NCBI RefSeq assembly: GCF_963378085.1
Contig: NZ_OY726395.1
Span: 434,001 to 498,000 of the forward strand
Reading direction: 5' to 3'
Length of the DNA: 64,000 nucleotides
Source of the DNA: Mycolicibacterium sp. MU0050
GTDB lineage: Bacteria; Actinomycetota; Actinomycetes; Mycobacteriales; Mycobacteriaceae
Below, piece after piece: positions 42,157 through 54,909 of the stretch (position 1 is the first letter of the stretch; each line of letters begins with the position of its first letter). Below the pieces are notes generated by a model. It was given only the letters and a program-made list of their open reading frames with translations. It searched no databases and was not told where the DNA came from. The position numbers and the translations under genes are program-made.

Positions 42157-45100
42157 CGACCGGCGTCTCCCGCCGACTGTCGGCGATGAATTTCTGGGAC
42201 GAAGACGAAACCGCCCAACTGTGGGAATGGAGCAACCGAAGTGTGTTGTCCGAGCCCGTCGTGGGGTCGGCTTCGATTCCTGCGTTATTCGCCGAGCAGG
42301 TGCTGCGGACACCAGATGCGGTGGCGGTGACTTATGGGGCTGACTCCTTGACCTACCGGCAGTTGGATGAGGCGTCGAATCGCTTGGCACATTTGCTGGT
42401 AGAGCGTGGCGCGGTGGCCGGTGAGCGTGTGGCTGTCCTGTTGCCCAGATCTTTCGAGGCTGTGGTGGCCATACTTGCGGTGTTGAAGTCGGGTGCGGCT
42501 TATGTGCCGATTGATCCGATGCACCCTGATACGCGGGTTCGTCTCGTCGTCGATGATGCCCACCCGGTGGCGGTGGTCACCACTGCGGTTCTAGCCGAAC
42601 GGGTGGCAGCTTGCGGGTTGGAGACCATCGATATCGACGACGCGCCTGTCGCCACTTCGAGTGCGGCGCTGCTTGAGGGGCCATCCTCCGATGATGTCGC
42701 GTACCTGATCTACACCTCGGGGACGACGGGCACGCCGAAGGGAGTGGCGGTCACCCACAGCAACGTGACGCGGCTGCTGGATACGCTGGCGGTTGAGCTA
42801 GACCTCGCGGGTCAAGTTTGGACGCAATGTCATTCGTTGGCTTTCGACTATTCGGTGTGGGAGATCTGGGGACCCCTGCTGTACGGCAGCCGGTTGGTGG
42901 TGGTTCCGGAGCTAGTGACACGGACACCGCGGGAGTTGCTGGCGCTGCTCGTCGACGAGCAGGTGACCGTTTTGAGTCAGACCCCGTCGGCGTTCTACGG
43001 CTTGCAGTCGGCCGATGCGGCCCAGCCCGACCTGGGACGAAAGCTGGCGTTGCGGACGGTGGTGTTCGGCGGGGAGGCGTTGGAACCACAGCGGCTGGGG
43101 ACGTGGATGGAGAACCATCCGACTTCGCCGCGGTTGATCAACATGTACGGGATCACTGAGACGACAGTGCATGCGTCTCTGCGGGAACTGGTGGCCGCCG
43201 ATGTTGAGGGCCGTGTCAGCCCGATTGGGGTGCCATTGGCCCATCTGGGGTTATTTGTGCTCGACGCTCGATTGCGTCCGGTGCCTGTCGGCGTGGTGGG
43301 CGAGTTGTATGTGGCCGGTGCCGGATTGGCGTGTGGTTACTGGCGGCGCGGGGGTTTGACCGGTACTCGGTTTGTCGCATGTTCTTTCGGTGGTGTGGGT
43401 GCTCGGATGTATCGGACCGGGGATCTGGCCAGTTGGACCCCGGAGGGACAGTTGCAGTATCTCGGAAGGGCCGACGAGCAGGTCAAGATCCGTGGGTATC
43501 GCATTGAATTAGGGGAGATCCAGACCGCGTTGGCTGATGTGGATGGGGTGGATCAGGCAGCGGTGGTCACCAGGGAGGACCGGCCTGGAGACAAGCGACT
43601 GGTGGGTTATGTCACGGGTGTCGTCGACCCAGCTGAGGTGCGGGGGGTCCTGGCGAGGCGTCTGCCTGCCTATATGGTGCCGGCGGCGGTCGTCGTCCTC
43701 GATGCGCTGCCGCTGACGGTGAACGGCAAGCTCGACAAGCGGGCACTGCCAACGCCGGAGTACTCGACCACGCAGTATCGGGCTCCAACGACGCCGACTG
43801 AGGGGATCGTGGCCGGGATCTACGGCCAGGTGTTGGGGCTTGAACGGGTCGGGGTGGACGACTCCTTCTTCGACCTCGGCGGCGACAGCCTTTCGGCAAC
43901 TCGCTTGATCAATGCGATCAACGCCAGCGTCCACGGCGGGCTCGGGGTCCGTGCCGTTTTCGAATCGCCGACGGTCGCGCAGTTGGCGACCCAGATCGAT
44001 GGCGACGCAGGTGGGAATGGTCTTCCGCCGCTGGTGGTGCAGCAGCGGCCCGAGGTGGTTCCTCTGTCGTTCGCTCAGGAGCGCTTATGGGTGCTGGGTC
44101 AGCTGGACGGGCCGTCGCCGGTCTACAACATGCCAGTGGTCCACCAGGTGATCGGCGACCTTGATGTGGCGGCGCTGGATGCTGCGCTGACCGACGTGGT
44201 AGCTCGCCACGAGTCGTTGCGCACAGTGTTCCCCTCCGTCGCAGGGGTGCCCCAGCAGGTCGTGCTTGCGGCGGGGGAAGCTGATTACGGCTGGGAGGTC
44301 GTCGACGCATCCGGGTGGAGCGCGGATCGATTGGTTGAGGCTGTTGGTGCGGTGGTGCGACACGAGTTCGATCTGACGGTGGATATACCTCTGCAAATCA
44401 AGTTGTTTCGCCTGGCGCACGACACACATGTGCTGGCGGCAGTCGTGCACCACATCGCCGCCGACGGCTGGTCGGTCGCCCCGCTGATCAGGGATCTCGG
44501 CGCCGCCTATGCCGCCCGCAGCGAGGGGGCCGCACCGGACTGGGCGCCGTTGCCGGTGCAGTACATCGACTACACGTTGTGGCAGCGCGAGCACCTCGGA
44601 GACCTGGGTGACGCGGACAGCCGGATCGTCGGCCAGGTGGCGTACTGGGAGCGGGCGCTGGCCGGGCTTCCGGCGCGGTTAGAGTTGCCGACCGATCGCC
44701 CTTACCCGGCCGTGGCTGATTATGCTGGCGCCCTCATCGAGGTGGTGTGGCCGGCCGAACTGCATGAGCAGGTGGCTCAAGTTGCGCGTCAACACGACGC
44801 GACACCGTTCATGGTGGTCCAGGCGGCGCTCGGGGTTCTGCTCTCCAAGCTCAGCACCAGTTCGGACGTGGCGGTGGGCTTCCCGATCGCGGGTCGATCG
44901 GATCCAGCGCTGGACGAACTGGTGGGATTCTTCGTCAACACCTTGGTGCTTCGAATGGACCTGAATGGTGATCCAACGGGGGCCGATGTGGTCTCGCAGG
45001 TACGCCAACGTGGCCTCGCGGCGTTCGAGAACCAGGATGTTCCATTCGAAATCCTCGTGGAGCGGTTGAATCCAACGCGGAGTTTGTCGCACCACCCCCT

Positions 45101-48100
45101 GGTGCAGGTCATGTTGGCTTGGCAGAACTTCGCGGCTCCCCTCACAGATGATCCAGCGGCTTCGACGATTGGGAATGTCCGGGTCACCCCGTTGCCCGCC
45201 GAAACCCACTCCGCACGCATGGATCTCGTGTTCTCCCTGGGAGAGCGCTTTGACCGTTCCGGACATCCTGCAGGCATCCAAGGGTCGGTGGAGTTCCGTA
45301 CGGATGTTTTCGATGTGTCCACGATTGAAGTTATGGTCGGGCGATTGCGGCGGGTGTTGGAGACGCTCACGAGCGATCCAGGTCGGCGTGTGTCGTTGGT
45401 GGATGTGCTTGACGCTGATGAGCGCGCGCGTCTTGATGTGGTGAGCAATCGTGCGGTGCTGAGTGAGTCCTGTGTGAAGGTGTCGATTCCGGAGGGGTTC
45501 GCGGCGCAGGTGGTTCGGGTGCCGGATGCGGTGGCGGTCAGTTGTGCGGGGCGGTCGTTGACGTATCTGGAGTTGGATGAGGCGTCGAATCGGTTGGCGC
45601 ACTTGTTGGTTGAGTGTGGCGCGGGTCCTGGTCAGTGTGTGGCGTTGTTGTTGAACCGCTCGATCGAGGCGGTGGTGGCGATCCTTGGAGTGCTCAAGTC
45701 GGGTGCGGCCTATCTGCCGATCGATCCGGCTTATCCGGAGGATCGAATTCGGTTCATGATCGCCGACGCGGCCCCGCTGCTGATGATCAGCACGGGAGAG
45801 ATGGCCGATCTTCTTTCTTGGTCTGATCTTCCGATCATTGATGTGACAGATCCGCGAATTGACATACGCCCCAGCCGACCATTGCATTCTCCTTCACCCG
45901 ATGACGTTGCGTACCTGATCTACACCTCGGGTACGACCGGCGCCCCCAAGGGGGTGGCCATCGCGCAGTACAACGTGACCCAGCTGTTCAGATCCATGAA
46001 CAGTGGATTTCCGCCGCACGGAGGTTCGTGGGTGTTGTGCCACTCACTGGCATTCGACGTATCTGTGTGGGAGATATTCGGCGCCCTGCTGGGCGGGGCG
46101 AAACTGGTGGTGGTGCCCGAAGAGGTTGTCCTGTCCCCAAGGGAGTTCCATGAAAGGCTTGTCGCTGAGCAGGTGACGATGCTTACGCAGACGCCGTCGG
46201 CGGTGGCTGCGCTTCCCATGGAGGACTTGGCCTCCATGACGCTGATGGTTGCCGGCGAGTCTTGCGCTCCCGAAATTGTGCATCGATGGGCACCCGGACG
46301 GCTGATGGTCAACGCGTATGGGCCGACCGAGACGACGATGGGCGTCGCATTCAGCGGGCCCTTGACGCCTGGCGCCGTGGTGCCGATCGGTTTCCCAGCG
46401 CCCTTGGCGGCGCTGTTCGTTCTGGATCCCTGGCTGCGGCCGGTGCCCGTCGGGGTCGTCGGTGAGTTGTATGTGGCCGGTCAGGGAGTGGGCGTGGGGT
46501 ATGTGAGCCGCTCCGGATTAACCGCTTCGCGATTTGTTGCCTGCCCGTTTGCAGGTTCGGGATCGCGCATGTACCGCACCGGAGACCTCGTTGCCTGGGG
46601 TCCTGACGGACAGTTGCGGTACTTGGGGCGTGCCGATGAGCAGGTCAAGATTCGTGGTCATCGCATCGAGCTCGGCGAGATTCGGGCAGCACTCGCAGAG
46701 TTTGACGGGGTCGATCAGGCAGTGGTGATCGCTCGTGAGGATCGACCCGGCGACAAACGACTGGTCGGTTACGTCACCGAATCTGCTGGCACAGTGATTA
46801 ACCCGGCTCAGCTGCGTGCGGAGCTGGCCAAGAGGCTTCCCGGCTATCTTGTACCAGCAGCGATAGTGGTGATCGACGCCGTGCCGTTGACGGTCAACGG
46901 AAAGCTCGATACTCGGGCTTTGCCCGAACCTGATTATAGTGCTGGCTCGTATCGAGCGCCGTCGACCCCGGCGGAGGAGCTGGTGGCTGGCATCTTCGCC
47001 CACGTCTTGGATCTGGAGCGGGTTGGTGTCGATGACTCATTCTTCGATCTCGGCGGGGACAGTCTTTTGGCGTTGCGAGTGGTGGCGGGGATCGAGACCG
47101 CACTGAGCACTCAACTGCCGGTGCGAGAGTTGTTCGAGGCACCCACGGTGGCCCAGCTCGCGCCACGTATCCATCAAGGCTCACGTGGACTGCCGGCCTT
47201 GGTGCCGGTCCAGCGTCCGGCAGTGGTTCCGTTGTCCTATGCGCAGCAGCGTCTCTGGTTCCTCGACCAGTTGCAAGGACCTTCCCCGGTGTACAACCTG
47301 CCTGCGGCGTACGCGATTCGCGGTGCAGTACAGGAGGATGCGCTGCACGCGGCCTTCGTTGATGTGGTGACCCGACACGAGTCGCTGCGGACGGTGCTCC
47401 CCTCTGTCGACGGAGTACCTCGACAGGTGGTGGTACCTCCGGAGGATATCGACATCGCCTGGCGTGTCGTCGACGCCCGACAATGGTCGACGCGTCAACG
47501 GGACGAAGCCATCATGGCGGAACTACGCCATCCCTTTGATCTGAGATCCGAAATTCCTTTCAGGGCAGCATTGTTCAGAGCGGCCGACGACGACCATGTA
47601 CTGGTGTCCGTGGTGCACCACATCGCTGGCGATGGTTGGTCGATCGCCCCCATGATGCGGGATCTGGGACTGGCGTACGCAAGTCGATGCAACGGAGTTC
47701 CGCCGAATTGGGCTCCGCTACCCGTGCAGTACATCGACTACACCCTGTGGCAGCGTGAGCAGTTGGGCGAACTCTCTGACCCTGACAGTCGTATCGCCAA
47801 CCAGTTGGCCTACTGGATGCAGACCTTAGGTGGTCTGCCGGAGCGCTTGGAGTTGCCCACCGATCGTCCATACCCACCGGTCGCCGACTACCACGGCTCC
47901 AGCATCGACGTCTCATGGTCCCCCGAGTTGCAGCAGCAGGTGGCGAGGTTGGCACGGGAGCACGGTGCGACGAGTTTCATGGTGGTGCAGGCGGCATTGA
48001 CGGCCCTGCTTTCCAAGCTCAGTGCCAGCTCGGATGTGGCAGTCGGCTTCCCGATCGCGGGTAGGCGCGATCCAGCACTGGACGAGCTGGTGGGGTTCTT

Positions 48101-51100
48101 CGTCAACACCTTGGTGTTGCGGGTTGATTTGTCCGCAGATCCCACGGTGGCGGACTTCTTGAGGCAGGTGAGCCAGCGCAGCCTGGCGGCATTCGAACAT
48201 CAGGATGTACCGTTTGAGGTGCTGGTGGATCGACTCAACCCGGCCCGTAGTCGTGTGCACCATCCTTTGGTGCAGGTGATGCTGGCATGGCAGAATCTGG
48301 CAGCGAACCCCACTGTGGAGTCCGCGCTTGGTTCCGTCGATGCCACACCACTGGTTGCTGACATTCATGTTGCACGTATGGATCTGACGTTCGCATTGTC
48401 TGAACGGTGGGATGAGACAGGGCAGGCGGCCGGGATAGCCGGGACGGTTGAATTTCGCACTGACGTCTACGACTTCGCCACTGTGGAGTCGATGATTGCG
48501 CGTCTCGAGAGAGTATTGAGCGCGATGGCCGCGGATCCGGAGCAGACGGTGTCATCGATCGGTCTACTCGATTCGCAAGACCTTGCCCAACTGGAGAAGT
48601 GGGGCAACCGAGCCGTTCTGACCGAATGCGCCTCGTCCTCATGGTCGGTCCCGGGGTTGTTCGCCGAGCGGGTCGGGCGTTCGCCTGGAGCGGTCGCGAT
48701 CAGTGACCGGGGCCGAACCTTGACGTACCTGGAGTTGGATGAGGAATCGAATCGCCTGGCGCGCTTTTTGGTTGAGTGCGGCGCGGCACCAGGTCAGTGC
48801 GTGGCGGTGCTGCTGGAGCGCTCGCTTGAGGCGATCGTGTCGATCCTGGCAGTGCTTAAGAGCGGTGCGGCCTATCTGCCGATCGATCCGGCAGTACCGG
48901 ATGCGCGCCTCGAATTCATGATGGTAGATGCCGCCCCCGTCGCCGCAGTGACGACCGCCCGCCTGGGCGAGCGACTCGGTGGTACCGACCTCGTGACTGT
49001 GGACATTGACGATCCACGTATCGCGACACAGCAAAACTCCGGCGTGCCTGCCCCCGCAGCCGATGATCTCGCGTACATCATCTACACCTCCGGAACCACC
49101 GGAACCCCCAAGGGCGTGGGCATCACACATCGGAATGTCACCCAGTTGATCACGTCGGTGGACCCCGCTTTCGCAGGTCCGGAGAACGTGTGGACGCAAT
49201 GGCATTCGTTGGTGTTCGACGTCTCCGTCTGGGACATCTTCGGAGCGCTCCTGCACGGTGGTCGCTTGGTCGTGGTGTCGGACGCAACAGCACACTCACC
49301 CCGAGATTTCCATGCTCTCCTGGCAGATGAGCAGGTCACGATTTTGAGCCAGACACCCTCGGCGGCAGGGACATTACAGCTCGACGGCGTTGGATCGATG
49401 GCATTGGTAGTAGCCGGAGAGGCCTGCCCACTCGAATTGGTCGATCGTTGGGCTGGCGATCACGTGGTGATCAACGCCTATGGTCCGACGGAGACCACTG
49501 TGTACGCGACGATCAGTGCTCCGTTGGTGGCGGGGCAGGGTGTGGTGCCGATTGGGTTTCCGGTGCCGGGGGCGGCGTTGTTCGTGCTGGATCGGTGGTT
49601 GCGTCCGGTGCCGGCGGGGGTGGTTGGTGAGTTGTATGTGGCGGGCCGTGGTGTCGGGGTGGGTTATGTCCGTCGACCGGGGTTGACTGCGTCTCGGTTT
49701 GTGGCGTGTCCGTTCTCGGCAGGTGTGCGGATGTATCGGACTGGGGATTTGGTGCGTTGGGGTGCTGATGGACAGTTGCAGTACTTGGGGCGTGCTGATG
49801 AGCAGGTCAAGATTCGTGGTTACCGCATTGAATTGGGTGAGATCCAGGCTGCGTTGAGTGAGCTCGATGATGTGGAGCAGGCCGCGGTGGTGATGCGTGA
49901 GGACCGGCCTGGGGATAAGCGTCTGGTCGGGTACATCGTCGGTAGCGGTGATCCGGTAGTTGTTCGTGCGCAGTTGGCGGAGCGGTTGCCGGGCTACATG
50001 GTTCCTGCGGCGATCGTGGTGTTGGAGGCGTTGCCGTTGACGGTCAACGGCAAGCTCGACAAGCGTGCGTTGCCGGTGCCGGATTATGCCGACACCGGCA
50101 GGTACCGTGCGCCGTCGAACGCTGTTGAGGAGATTGTGGCCGGCATCTATTCCGAGGTGTTGGGGTTGGAGCGGGTCGGGGTGGATGATTCGTTCTTCGA
50201 CTTGGGTGGAGATTCGCTGACCGCGATGAAGGTCATCGCAAAGGTCAACGAGGCCCTGAACACCGACTTGGCTGTCAGCGTCCTCTTCGACCGTCCGACG
50301 ATCGTGGAACTTGTACCCTGTGCCGAGTCAGCCCCGTCCGGACGGTGCCCTTTGACGCCGGTGGAACGTCCCGCTGTCGTTCCGTTGTCGTACGGCCAGC
50401 AGCGGTTGTGGGTTCTGGAGCAGGTGCAGGGACCCTCGCCGGTGTACAACCTGCCCAGCGCATATCGGGTGAGCGGCCCACTGGACATCGCCGCGCTGGA
50501 AGCGGCGCTAGGTGATGTGATCGCACGTCATGAATCGATGCGCACGGTATTCCCGGCGGTCGCCGGGGAGCCACGCCAGGTGGTCGTGCCAATCGAGGAG
50601 GTCGACGCGAGATTGGAGGTGGTCGACGCCCGAGGCTGGTCGCCAGCGCGACTCAAGAACGCGATGGACAAAGTGATCAGTCACAGCTTCCATCTGGCCA
50701 CCGAGATTCCGGTGCGAGGCACGCTGATGAAGGTCGCGAACGACGAGCATGCACTGGTGGCGGTGGTTCATCACATTGCCGCAGACGGTTGGTCGATCGC
50801 CCCGTTGGCGCGTGATCTCGCGACCGCGTACGAAAGTCGGATTGGGGGGCGGCCACCGGAGTGGACGCCGCTGCCCGTGCAGTATGTGGATTACACGTTG
50901 TGGCAGCGACGACTTTTGGGGGATCTGGACGATCCTGATAGTCGAATCAGCAGGCAATTGGCCTATTGGGACGACGCTCTGGCCGGATTGCCGGAGCAGT
51001 TGAACCTGCCCACAGACCGCCCATACCCGGCGGTGGCGGACTATCGTGGCGCGACACTCGCCGTGAGCTGGCCTCCGGAGATGCAGCAGCAGGTGGCGAA

Positions 51101-54100
51101 GGCCGCCAGGGAGCACAACGCGACCAGCTTCATGGTGGTGCAGGCTGCCCTCGTCGTGTTGTTGGCGAAGCTCTGCGCGAGTTCGGACGTTGCCGTAGGG
51201 ATCGCAACGGCAGGACGGTCTGATCCTGCACTGGAGGACCTGGTGGGGTTCTTCGTCAACACGCTGGTTGTACGCGCGGATCTGTCCGGGGATCCCACGG
51301 CGGCAGAGGTGCTGAGTCAGGTACGTCAGCGCGGTCTGGCAGCTCTTGAGAATCAGGATGTGCCGTTCGAGGTGTTGGTGGATAGACTCAACCCGACTCG
51401 CAGCCTCGCCCGCCACCCGCTTATCCAAGTGATGCTGGCTTGGCAGGCACCGACCGTCCTCCAGGAAAAAACCGGCGGGGAACCGGCCACGGCTACGAGC
51501 AGTCTCGAGGTCACTCCACTGCCCGCTGATACGCGGTCGGCCCGAATGGATCTGGTCTTCTCGATGCACGAGTCCTTCACCGCAAATGGTGACTTCGACG
51601 GCATTGAAGGGTCGGTGGAGTTCCGTACGGATGTTTTCGATGTGTCCACGATTGAAGTTATGGTCGGGCGATTGCGGCGGGTGTTGGAGGCGCTCACGAG
51701 CGATCCAGGTCGGCGTGTGTCGTTGGTGGATGTGCTTGACGCTGATGAGCGCGCGCGTCTTGATGTGGTGAGCAATCGTGCGGTGCTGAGTGAGTCCTGT
51801 GTGAAGGTGTCGATTCCGGAGGGGTTCGCGGCGCAGGTGGTTCGGGTGCCGGATGCGGTGGCGGTCAGTTGTGCGGGGCGGTCGTTGACGTATCTGGAGT
51901 TGGATGAGGCGTCGAATCGGTTGGCGCACTTGTTGGTTGAGTGTGGCGCGGGTCCTGGTCAGTGTGTGGCGTTGTTGTTGAACCGCTCGATCGAGGCGGT
52001 GGTGGCGATCCTTGGAGTGCTCAAGTCGGGTGCGGCCTATCTTCCTATCGATCCGTCGCACCCCGATGCTCGGGTGGAGTTCATGCTGGCCGACGCCGAA
52101 CCACTGGTCGCGGTCAGCGTGGCGGAGTTGGGCGGACGGTTGCAGGGCCGCGGGGTATCGGTCATCGACGTCGACGATCCCTGGATCGAAGACCTGCCGG
52201 TCACTGCGGTGCAGGGCGGGCCCCGTCCCGATGACATCGCTCACCTGATCTACACCTCGGGCACCACCGGAACCCCCAAAGGAGTGGCGGTTACCCACGC
52301 GAACGTGACCAGACTCTTCGATGGGCTGGACGTGGGTGTGGCGATGGCACCGGGGCAAGTGTGGGCTCAGTGTGCATCGTTGGCCTTCGACTACTCCGTG
52401 TGGGAGATTTGGGGTGCCCTGCTGCACGGTGCCGAGTTGATGGTGGTGCCTGATGAGCTGACTCGGTCCCCGGGGGATCTTCACGCCCTGTTGGTGTCCG
52501 AGCAGGTCACCGTTCTGAGCCAGACGCCCTCGGCGGTGGGGGTGCTCTCGCCGGAGGGGTTAGAGCGTGCGACGCTGATGGTGGCTGCTGAACCATGCCC
52601 AGCTGAGGTGGTGGACAAGTGGGCTCCGGGCAGAGTGATGATCAATGGTTATGGTCCGACGGAGACCACTGTGTACGCGACGATCAGTGCTCCGTTGGTG
52701 GCGGGGCAGGGTGTGGTGCCGATTGGGTTTCCGGTGCCGGGGGCGGCGTTGTTCGTGCTGGATCGGTGGTTGCGTCCGGTGCCGGCGGGGGTGGTTGGTG
52801 AGTTGTATGTGGCGGGCCGTGGTGTCGGGGTGGGTTATGTCCGTCGACCGGGGTTGACTGCGTCTCGGTTTGTGGCGTGTCCGTTCTCGGCAGGTGTGCG
52901 GATGTATCGGACTGGGGATTTGGTGCGTTGGGGTGCTGATGGACAGTTGCAGTACTTGGGGCGTGCTGATGAGCAGGTCAAGATTCGTGGTTACCGCATT
53001 GAATTGGGTGAGATCCAGGCTGCGTTGAGTGAGCTCGATGATGTGGAGCAGGCCGCGGTGGTGATGCGTGAGGACCGGCCTGGGGATAAGCGTCTGGTCG
53101 GGTACATCGTCGGTAGCGGTGATCCGGTAGTTGTTCGTGCGCAGTTGGCGGAGCGGTTGCCGGGCTACATGGTTCCTGCGGCGATCGTGGTGTTGGAGGC
53201 GTTGCCGTTGACGGTCAACGGCAAGCTCGACAAGCGTGCGTTGCCGGTGCCGGATTATGCCGACACCGGCAGGTACCGTGCGCCGTCGAACGCTGTTGAG
53301 GAGATTGTGGCCGGCATCTATGCCGAGGTGTTGGGGTTGGAGCGGGTCGGGGTGGATGATTCGTTCTTCGACTTGGGTGGAGATTCGCTGACCGCGATGA
53401 AGGTCATCGCAAAGGTCAACGAGGCCCTCGACATGGATCTTGCCGTGCGCACCATCCTCGACGCCCCCTCAGTGAGCGGCCTCTGTCAGCGAATCCATCG
53501 GCAGGTCCATGGGCCGAGTTTCGCATCGGTGCATGGCCGTGACGCCGTCGAAGTGCACGCTGCAGATCTGACTCTGGACAAGTTCATCGATGCCCAGACA
53601 CTCGCGAGCGCTCCGGCGCTGCCGGGACCAGTCAGTTGCGTGCGAACGGTGCTGCTGAGCGGAGCCACCGGTTTCCTCGGACGACATCTGCTGCTGGAGT
53701 GGCTGGAGCGGGTCGCGCGGGTCGATGGGGCTGTAATCTGCCTGATAAGAGCAGAATCCGCCGACGACGGACGTGTTCGACTGAACAAGACGTTCGAGAG
53801 CGACCCCGAACTGCTGCGACATTTCCAAGCCCTCGCTGCCGACCATCTAGAGGTGGTTGCCGGCGACAAGGGGGATGCCAAGTTGGGGTTGGATCCGGTC
53901 ACCTGGCAACGCCTGGCGGACAGCGTGGATCTGATCGTTGATCCGGCAGCGCTGGTCAGCAGTGTCCTGCCCTACAGTGAACTGTTCGGACCCAATGTGG
54001 TGGGCACTGCCGAGTTGATTCGCTTGGCCATCACCGGACGGCTGAAGCCCTACAACTACGTGTCGACCGCCAACGTGGGAGCCGGGGTCAATCCCTCGAA

Positions 54101-54854
54101 ATTCAACGAAGACATCGATATTCGGGAGGCCAGCCCTACCCGAGTGAATGACGGCAGGTACGTCAACGGATATGGGAACAGCAAGTGGGCTGGTGAAGTG
54201 CTGCTGCGGGAGGCGAACGATTTGTGTGGGCTTCCTGTCTCTGTCTTCCGTTGCGATATGCTTTTGGCCTGCAGCAACTACGTGGGCCAACTCAACTTGT
54301 CAGACATGTTCACGCGGATGGTCCTCAGCCTGGCCAGCACAGGCATCGCCCCTCGTTCCTTCTTTAAGCTTGACGCCGACGGGAACCGTCAGCGTACTCA
54401 CTTCGATGGCTTACCAGTAGATTTCGTAGCCCAGGCTGTTGCTGCGTTGGGCGCCAAGGCCATGGACGGGTTCCAGACCTACCATGTGATGAACCCGCAC
54501 GACGACGGTATCGGCCTCGATGAATACGTGGATTGGATCATCGACGCCGGGTGGCCCATTGAGCGTATCGACGACTATGGCGAGTGGTTGGTGCGGTTCC
54601 AGACGGCCCTACGGGAACTGCCGGCCCGGCAGCGTCAGCATTCTGTGCTGGAAGTCGTGGAGATGCAGATGGAGTTGCATGACGTCCGTGGCCTGCAGCC
54701 TGCCGCCCCAACCAACTCGTCCATCGCGCCAGCTGACAGGTTCCGTGCTGCCGTTCAAGAGGCTGAAATTGGTCCCACCAACGACATTCCGCACGTCACG
54801 TCCGAGATCATCAGGAAGTACGTCACCGACTTGCAGGTACTTGGTCTGCTCTAG
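42153..54854 (+). CDS. NRPS 2: A-T of module 6, modules 7-9 and terminal reductase
   Basis: About 4233 residues. Domains (approximate residues): A6 12-536; T6 543-613; C7 626-1086; A7 1093-1593; T7 1603-1673; C8 1686-2136; A8 2146-2643; T8 2653-2723; C9 2740-3193; A9 3203-3700; T9 3710-3780; R 3830-4233. The R domain has [14 protein letters not shown] for NADPH, STANVG and YGNSKWAGE (YxxxK), so release is reductive, giving an aldehyde or alcohol as in glycopeptidolipids. It starts directly with an A domain, so the C6 of NRPS 1 must act in trans. Hand-read pockets: A6 DYWSVGMVHK, close to threonine codes; A7 DVWTMAAMGK and A8 DVWSVAAVYK, unassigned; A9 DYWSMAGVYK, identical to A1, A3 and A4. 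No epimerase or thioesterase. Start is ATG 42153, with ATG 42186 possible. Confidence 0.95.
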   Translation: MTTGVSRRLSAMNFWDEDETAQLWEWSNRSVLSEPVVGSASIPALFAEQVLRTPDAVAVTYGADSLTYRQLDEASNRLAHLLVERGAVAGERVAVLLPRSFEAVVAILAVLKSGAAYVPIDPMHPDTRVRLVVDDAHPVAVVTTAVLAERVAACGLETIDIDDAPVATSSAALLEGPSSDDVAYLIYTSGTTGTPKGVAVTHSNVTRLLDTLAVELDLAGQVWTQCHSLAFDYSVWEIWGPLLYGSRLVVVPELVTRTPRELLALLVDEQVTVLSQTPSAFYGLQSADAAQPDLGRKLALRTVVFGGEALEPQRLGTWMENHPTSPRLINMYGITETTVHASLRELVAADVEGRVSPIGVPLAHLGLFVLDARLRPVPVGVVGELYVAGAGLACGYWRRGGLTGTRFVACSFGGVGARMYRTGDLASWTPEGQLQYLGRADEQVKIRGYRIELGEIQTALADVDGVDQAAVVTREDRPGDKRLVGYVTGVVDPAEVRGVLARRLPAYMVPAAVVVLDALPLTVNGKLDKRALPTPEYSTTQYRAPTTPTEGIVAGIYGQVLGLERVGVDDSFFDLGGDSLSATRLINAINASVHGGLGVRAVFESPTVAQLATQIDGDAGGNGLPPLVVQQRPEVVPLSFAQERLWVLGQLDGPSPVYNMPVVHQVIGDLDVAALDAALTDVVARHESLRTVFPSVAGVPQQVVLAAGEADYGWEVVDASGWSADRLVEAVGAVVRHEFDLTVDIPLQIKLFRLAHDTHVLAAVVHHIAADGWSVAPLIRDLGAAYAARSEGAAPDWAPLPVQYIDYTLWQREHLGDLGDADSRIVGQVAYWERALAGLPARLELPTDRPYPAVADYAGALIEVVWPAELHEQVAQVARQHDATPFMVVQAALGVLLSKLSTSSDVAVGFPIAGRSDPALDELVGFFVNTLVLRMDLNGDPTGADVVSQVRQRGLAAFENQDVPFEILVERLNPTRSLSHHPLVQVMLAWQNFAAPLTDDPAASTIGNVRVTPLPAETHSARMDLVFSLGERFDRSGHPAGIQGSVEFRTDVFDVSTIEVMVGRLRRVLETLTSDPGRRVSLVDVLDADERARLDVVSNRAVLSESCVKVSIPEGFAAQVVRVPDAVAVSCAGRSLTYLELDEASNRLAHLLVECGAGPGQCVALLLNRSIEAVVAILGVLKSGAAYLPIDPAYPEDRIRFMIADAAPLLMISTGEMADLLSWSDLPIIDVTDPRIDIRPSRPLHSPSPDDVAYLIYTSGTTGAPKGVAIAQYNVTQLFRSMNSGFPPHGGSWVLCHSLAFDVSVWEIFGALLGGAKLVVVPEEVVLSPREFHERLVAEQVTMLTQTPSAVAALPMEDLASMTLMVAGESCAPEIVHRWAPGRLMVNAYGPTETTMGVAFSGPLTPGAVVPIGFPAPLAALFVLDPWLRPVPVGVVGELYVAGQGVGVGYVSRSGLTASRFVACPFAGSGSRMYRTGDLVAWGPDGQLRYLGRADEQVKIRGHRIELGEIRAALAEFDGVDQAVVIAREDRPGDKRLVGYVTESAGTVINPAQLRAELAKRLPGYLVPAAIVVIDAVPLTVNGKLDTRALPEPDYSAGSYRAPSTPAEELVAGIFAHVLDLERVGVDDSFFDLGGDSLLALRVVAGIETALSTQLPVRELFEAPTVAQLAPRIHQGSRGLPALVPVQRPAVVPLSYAQQRLWFLDQLQGPSPVYNLPAAYAIRGAVQEDALHAAFVDVVTRHESLRTVLPSVDGVPRQVVVPPEDIDIAWRVVDARQWSTRQRDEAIMAELRHPFDLRSEIPFRAALFRAADDDHVLVSVVHHIAGDGWSIAPMMRDLGLAYASRCNGVPPNWAPLPVQYIDYTLWQREQLGELSDPDSRIANQLAYWMQTLGGLPERLELPTDRPYPPVADYHGSSIDVSWSPELQQQVARLAREHGATSFMVVQAALTALLSKLSASSDVAVGFPIAGRRDPALDELVGFFVNTLVLRVDLSADPTVADFLRQVSQRSLAAFEHQDVPFEVLVDRLNPARSRVHHPLVQVMLAWQNLAANPTVESALGSVDATPLVADIHVARMDLTFALSERWDETGQAAGIAGTVEFRTDVYDFATVESMIARLERVLSAMAADPEQTVSSIGLLDSQDLAQLEKWGNRAVLTECASSSWSVPGLFAERVGRSPGAVAISDRGRTLTYLELDEESNRLARFLVECGAAPGQCVAVLLERSLEAIVSILAVLKSGAAYLPIDPAVPDARLEFMMVDAAPVAAVTTARLGERLGGTDLVTVDIDDPRIATQQNSGVPAPAADDLAYIIYTSGTTGTPKGVGITHRNVTQLITSVDPAFAGPENVWTQWHSLVFDVSVWDIFGALLHGGRLVVVSDATAHSPRDFHALLADEQVTILSQTPSAAGTLQLDGVGSMALVVAGEACPLELVDRWAGDHVVINAYGPTETTVYATISAPLVAGQGVVPIGFPVPGAALFVLDRWLRPVPAGVVGELYVAGRGVGVGYVRRPGLTASRFVACPFSAGVRMYRTGDLVRWGADGQLQYLGRADEQVKIRGYRIELGEIQAALSELDDVEQAAVVMREDRPGDKRLVGYIVGSGDPVVVRAQLAERLPGYMVPAAIVVLEALPLTVNGKLDKRALPVPDYADTGRYRAPSNAVEEIVAGIYSEVLGLERVGVDDSFFDLGGDSLTAMKVIAKVNEALNTDLAVSVLFDRPTIVELVPCAESAPSGRCPLTPVERPAVVPLSYGQQRLWVLEQVQGPSPVYNLPSAYRVSGPLDIAALEAALGDVIARHESMRTVFPAVAGEPRQVVVPIEEVDARLEVVDARGWSPARLKNAMDKVISHSFHLATEIPVRGTLMKVANDEHALVAVVHHIAADGWSIAPLARDLATAYESRIGGRPPEWTPLPVQYVDYTLWQRRLLGDLDDPDSRISRQLAYWDDALAGLPEQLNLPTDRPYPAVADYRGATLAVSWPPEMQQQVAKAAREHNATSFMVVQAALVVLLAKLCASSDVAVGIATAGRSDPALEDLVGFFVNTLVVRADLSGDPTAAEVLSQVRQRGLAALENQDVPFEVLVDRLNPTRSLARHPLIQVMLAWQAPTVLQEKTGGEPATATSSLEVTPLPADTRSARMDLVFSMHESFTANGDFDGIEGSVEFRTDVFDVSTIEVMVGRLRRVLEALTSDPGRRVSLVDVLDADERARLDVVSNRAVLSESCVKVSIPEGFAAQVVRVPDAVAVSCAGRSLTYLELDEASNRLAHLLVECGAGPGQCVALLLNRSIEAVVAILGVLKSGAAYLPIDPSHPDARVEFMLADAEPLVAVSVAELGGRLQGRGVSVIDVDDPWIEDLPVTAVQGGPRPDDIAHLIYTSGTTGTPKGVAVTHANVTRLFDGLDVGVAMAPGQVWAQCASLAFDYSVWEIWGALLHGAELMVVPDELTRSPGDLHALLVSEQVTVLSQTPSAVGVLSPEGLERATLMVAAEPCPAEVVDKWAPGRVMINGYGPTETTVYATISAPLVAGQGVVPIGFPVPGAALFVLDRWLRPVPAGVVGELYVAGRGVGVGYVRRPGLTASRFVACPFSAGVRMYRTGDLVRWGADGQLQYLGRADEQVKIRGYRIELGEIQAALSELDDVEQAAVVMREDRPGDKRLVGYIVGSGDPVVVRAQLAERLPGYMVPAAIVVLEALPLTVNGKLDKRALPVPDYADTGRYRAPSNAVEEIVAGIYAEVLGLERVGVDDSFFDLGGDSLTAMKVIAKVNEALDMDLAVRTILDAPSVSGLCQRIHRQVHGPSFASVHGRDAVEVHAADLTLDKFIDAQTLASAPALPGPVSCVRTVLLSGATGFLGRHLLLEWLERVARVDGAVICLIRAESADDGRVRLNKTFESDPELLRHFQALAADHLEVVAGDKGDAKLGLDPVTWQRLADSVDLIVDPAALVSSVLPYSELFGPNVVGTAELIRLAITGRLKPYNYVSTANVGAGVNPSKFNEDIDIREASPTRVNDGRYVNGYGNSKWAGEVLLREANDLCGLPVSVFRCDMLLACSNYVGQLNLSDMFTRMVLSLASTGIAPRSFFKLDADGNRQRTHFDGLPVDFVAQAVAALGAKAMDGFQTYHVMNPHDDGIGLDEYVDWIIDAGWPIERIDDYGEWLVRFQTALRELPARQRQHSVLEVVEMQMELHDVRGLQPAAPTNSSIAPADRFRAAVQEAEIGPTNDIPHVTSEIIRKYVTDLQVLGLL
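45281..45715 (+). repeat. 435-bp repeat, end of C7 and start of A7 (copy in C9/A9 at 51608-52042)
   Basis: The 435-bp block recurs at an offset of 6327 bases; the only difference I noticed is one residue (ETL against EAL). It covers the C-A linker and the first part of the A domain up to the A2 motif ([12 protein letters not shown]). The sequences diverge abruptly after it. Confidence 0.9.
49481..50257 (+). repeat. 777-bp repeat, end of A8 and T8 (copy in A9/T9 at 52652-53428)
   Basis: The block starts just before the GPTE (A5) motif and runs through the T domain to the second helix. It recurs 3171 bases downstream; the only difference I noticed is a Ser to Ala codon (YSEV against YAEV). Confidence 0.9.
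51608..52042 (+). repeat. 435-bp repeat, second copy (C9/A9)
   Basis: Partner of 45281-45715. Directly after it the A9 specificity core begins, which resembles A1, A3 and A4 rather than A7. Confidence 0.9.
52652..53428 (+). repeat. 777-bp repeat, second copy (A9/T9)
   Basis: Partner of 49481-50257. Together with the 435-bp block it frames a 609-bp unique core that carries most of the A9 pocket. Confidence 0.9.
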
Positions 54855-54909
54855 GGCGCTCTGAACCGAGGTCTCTGGCTCCCGGCGTGCCGAATGTCAG
54901 GTTGCATAC

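Noticed and set aside
42153..43990. Module 6 missing its C domain, or a starting A domain
   Set aside because: NRPS 1 ends in an otherwise unpaired complete C domain with an intact HHIAADGWS motif, so the C domain is supplied by the previous protein.
22299..54854. Possibility that the repeats form a CRISPR or tandem satellite array
   Set aside because: The repeats are kilobase-sized, in frame and fall on domain boundaries; they are duplicated NRPS modules.
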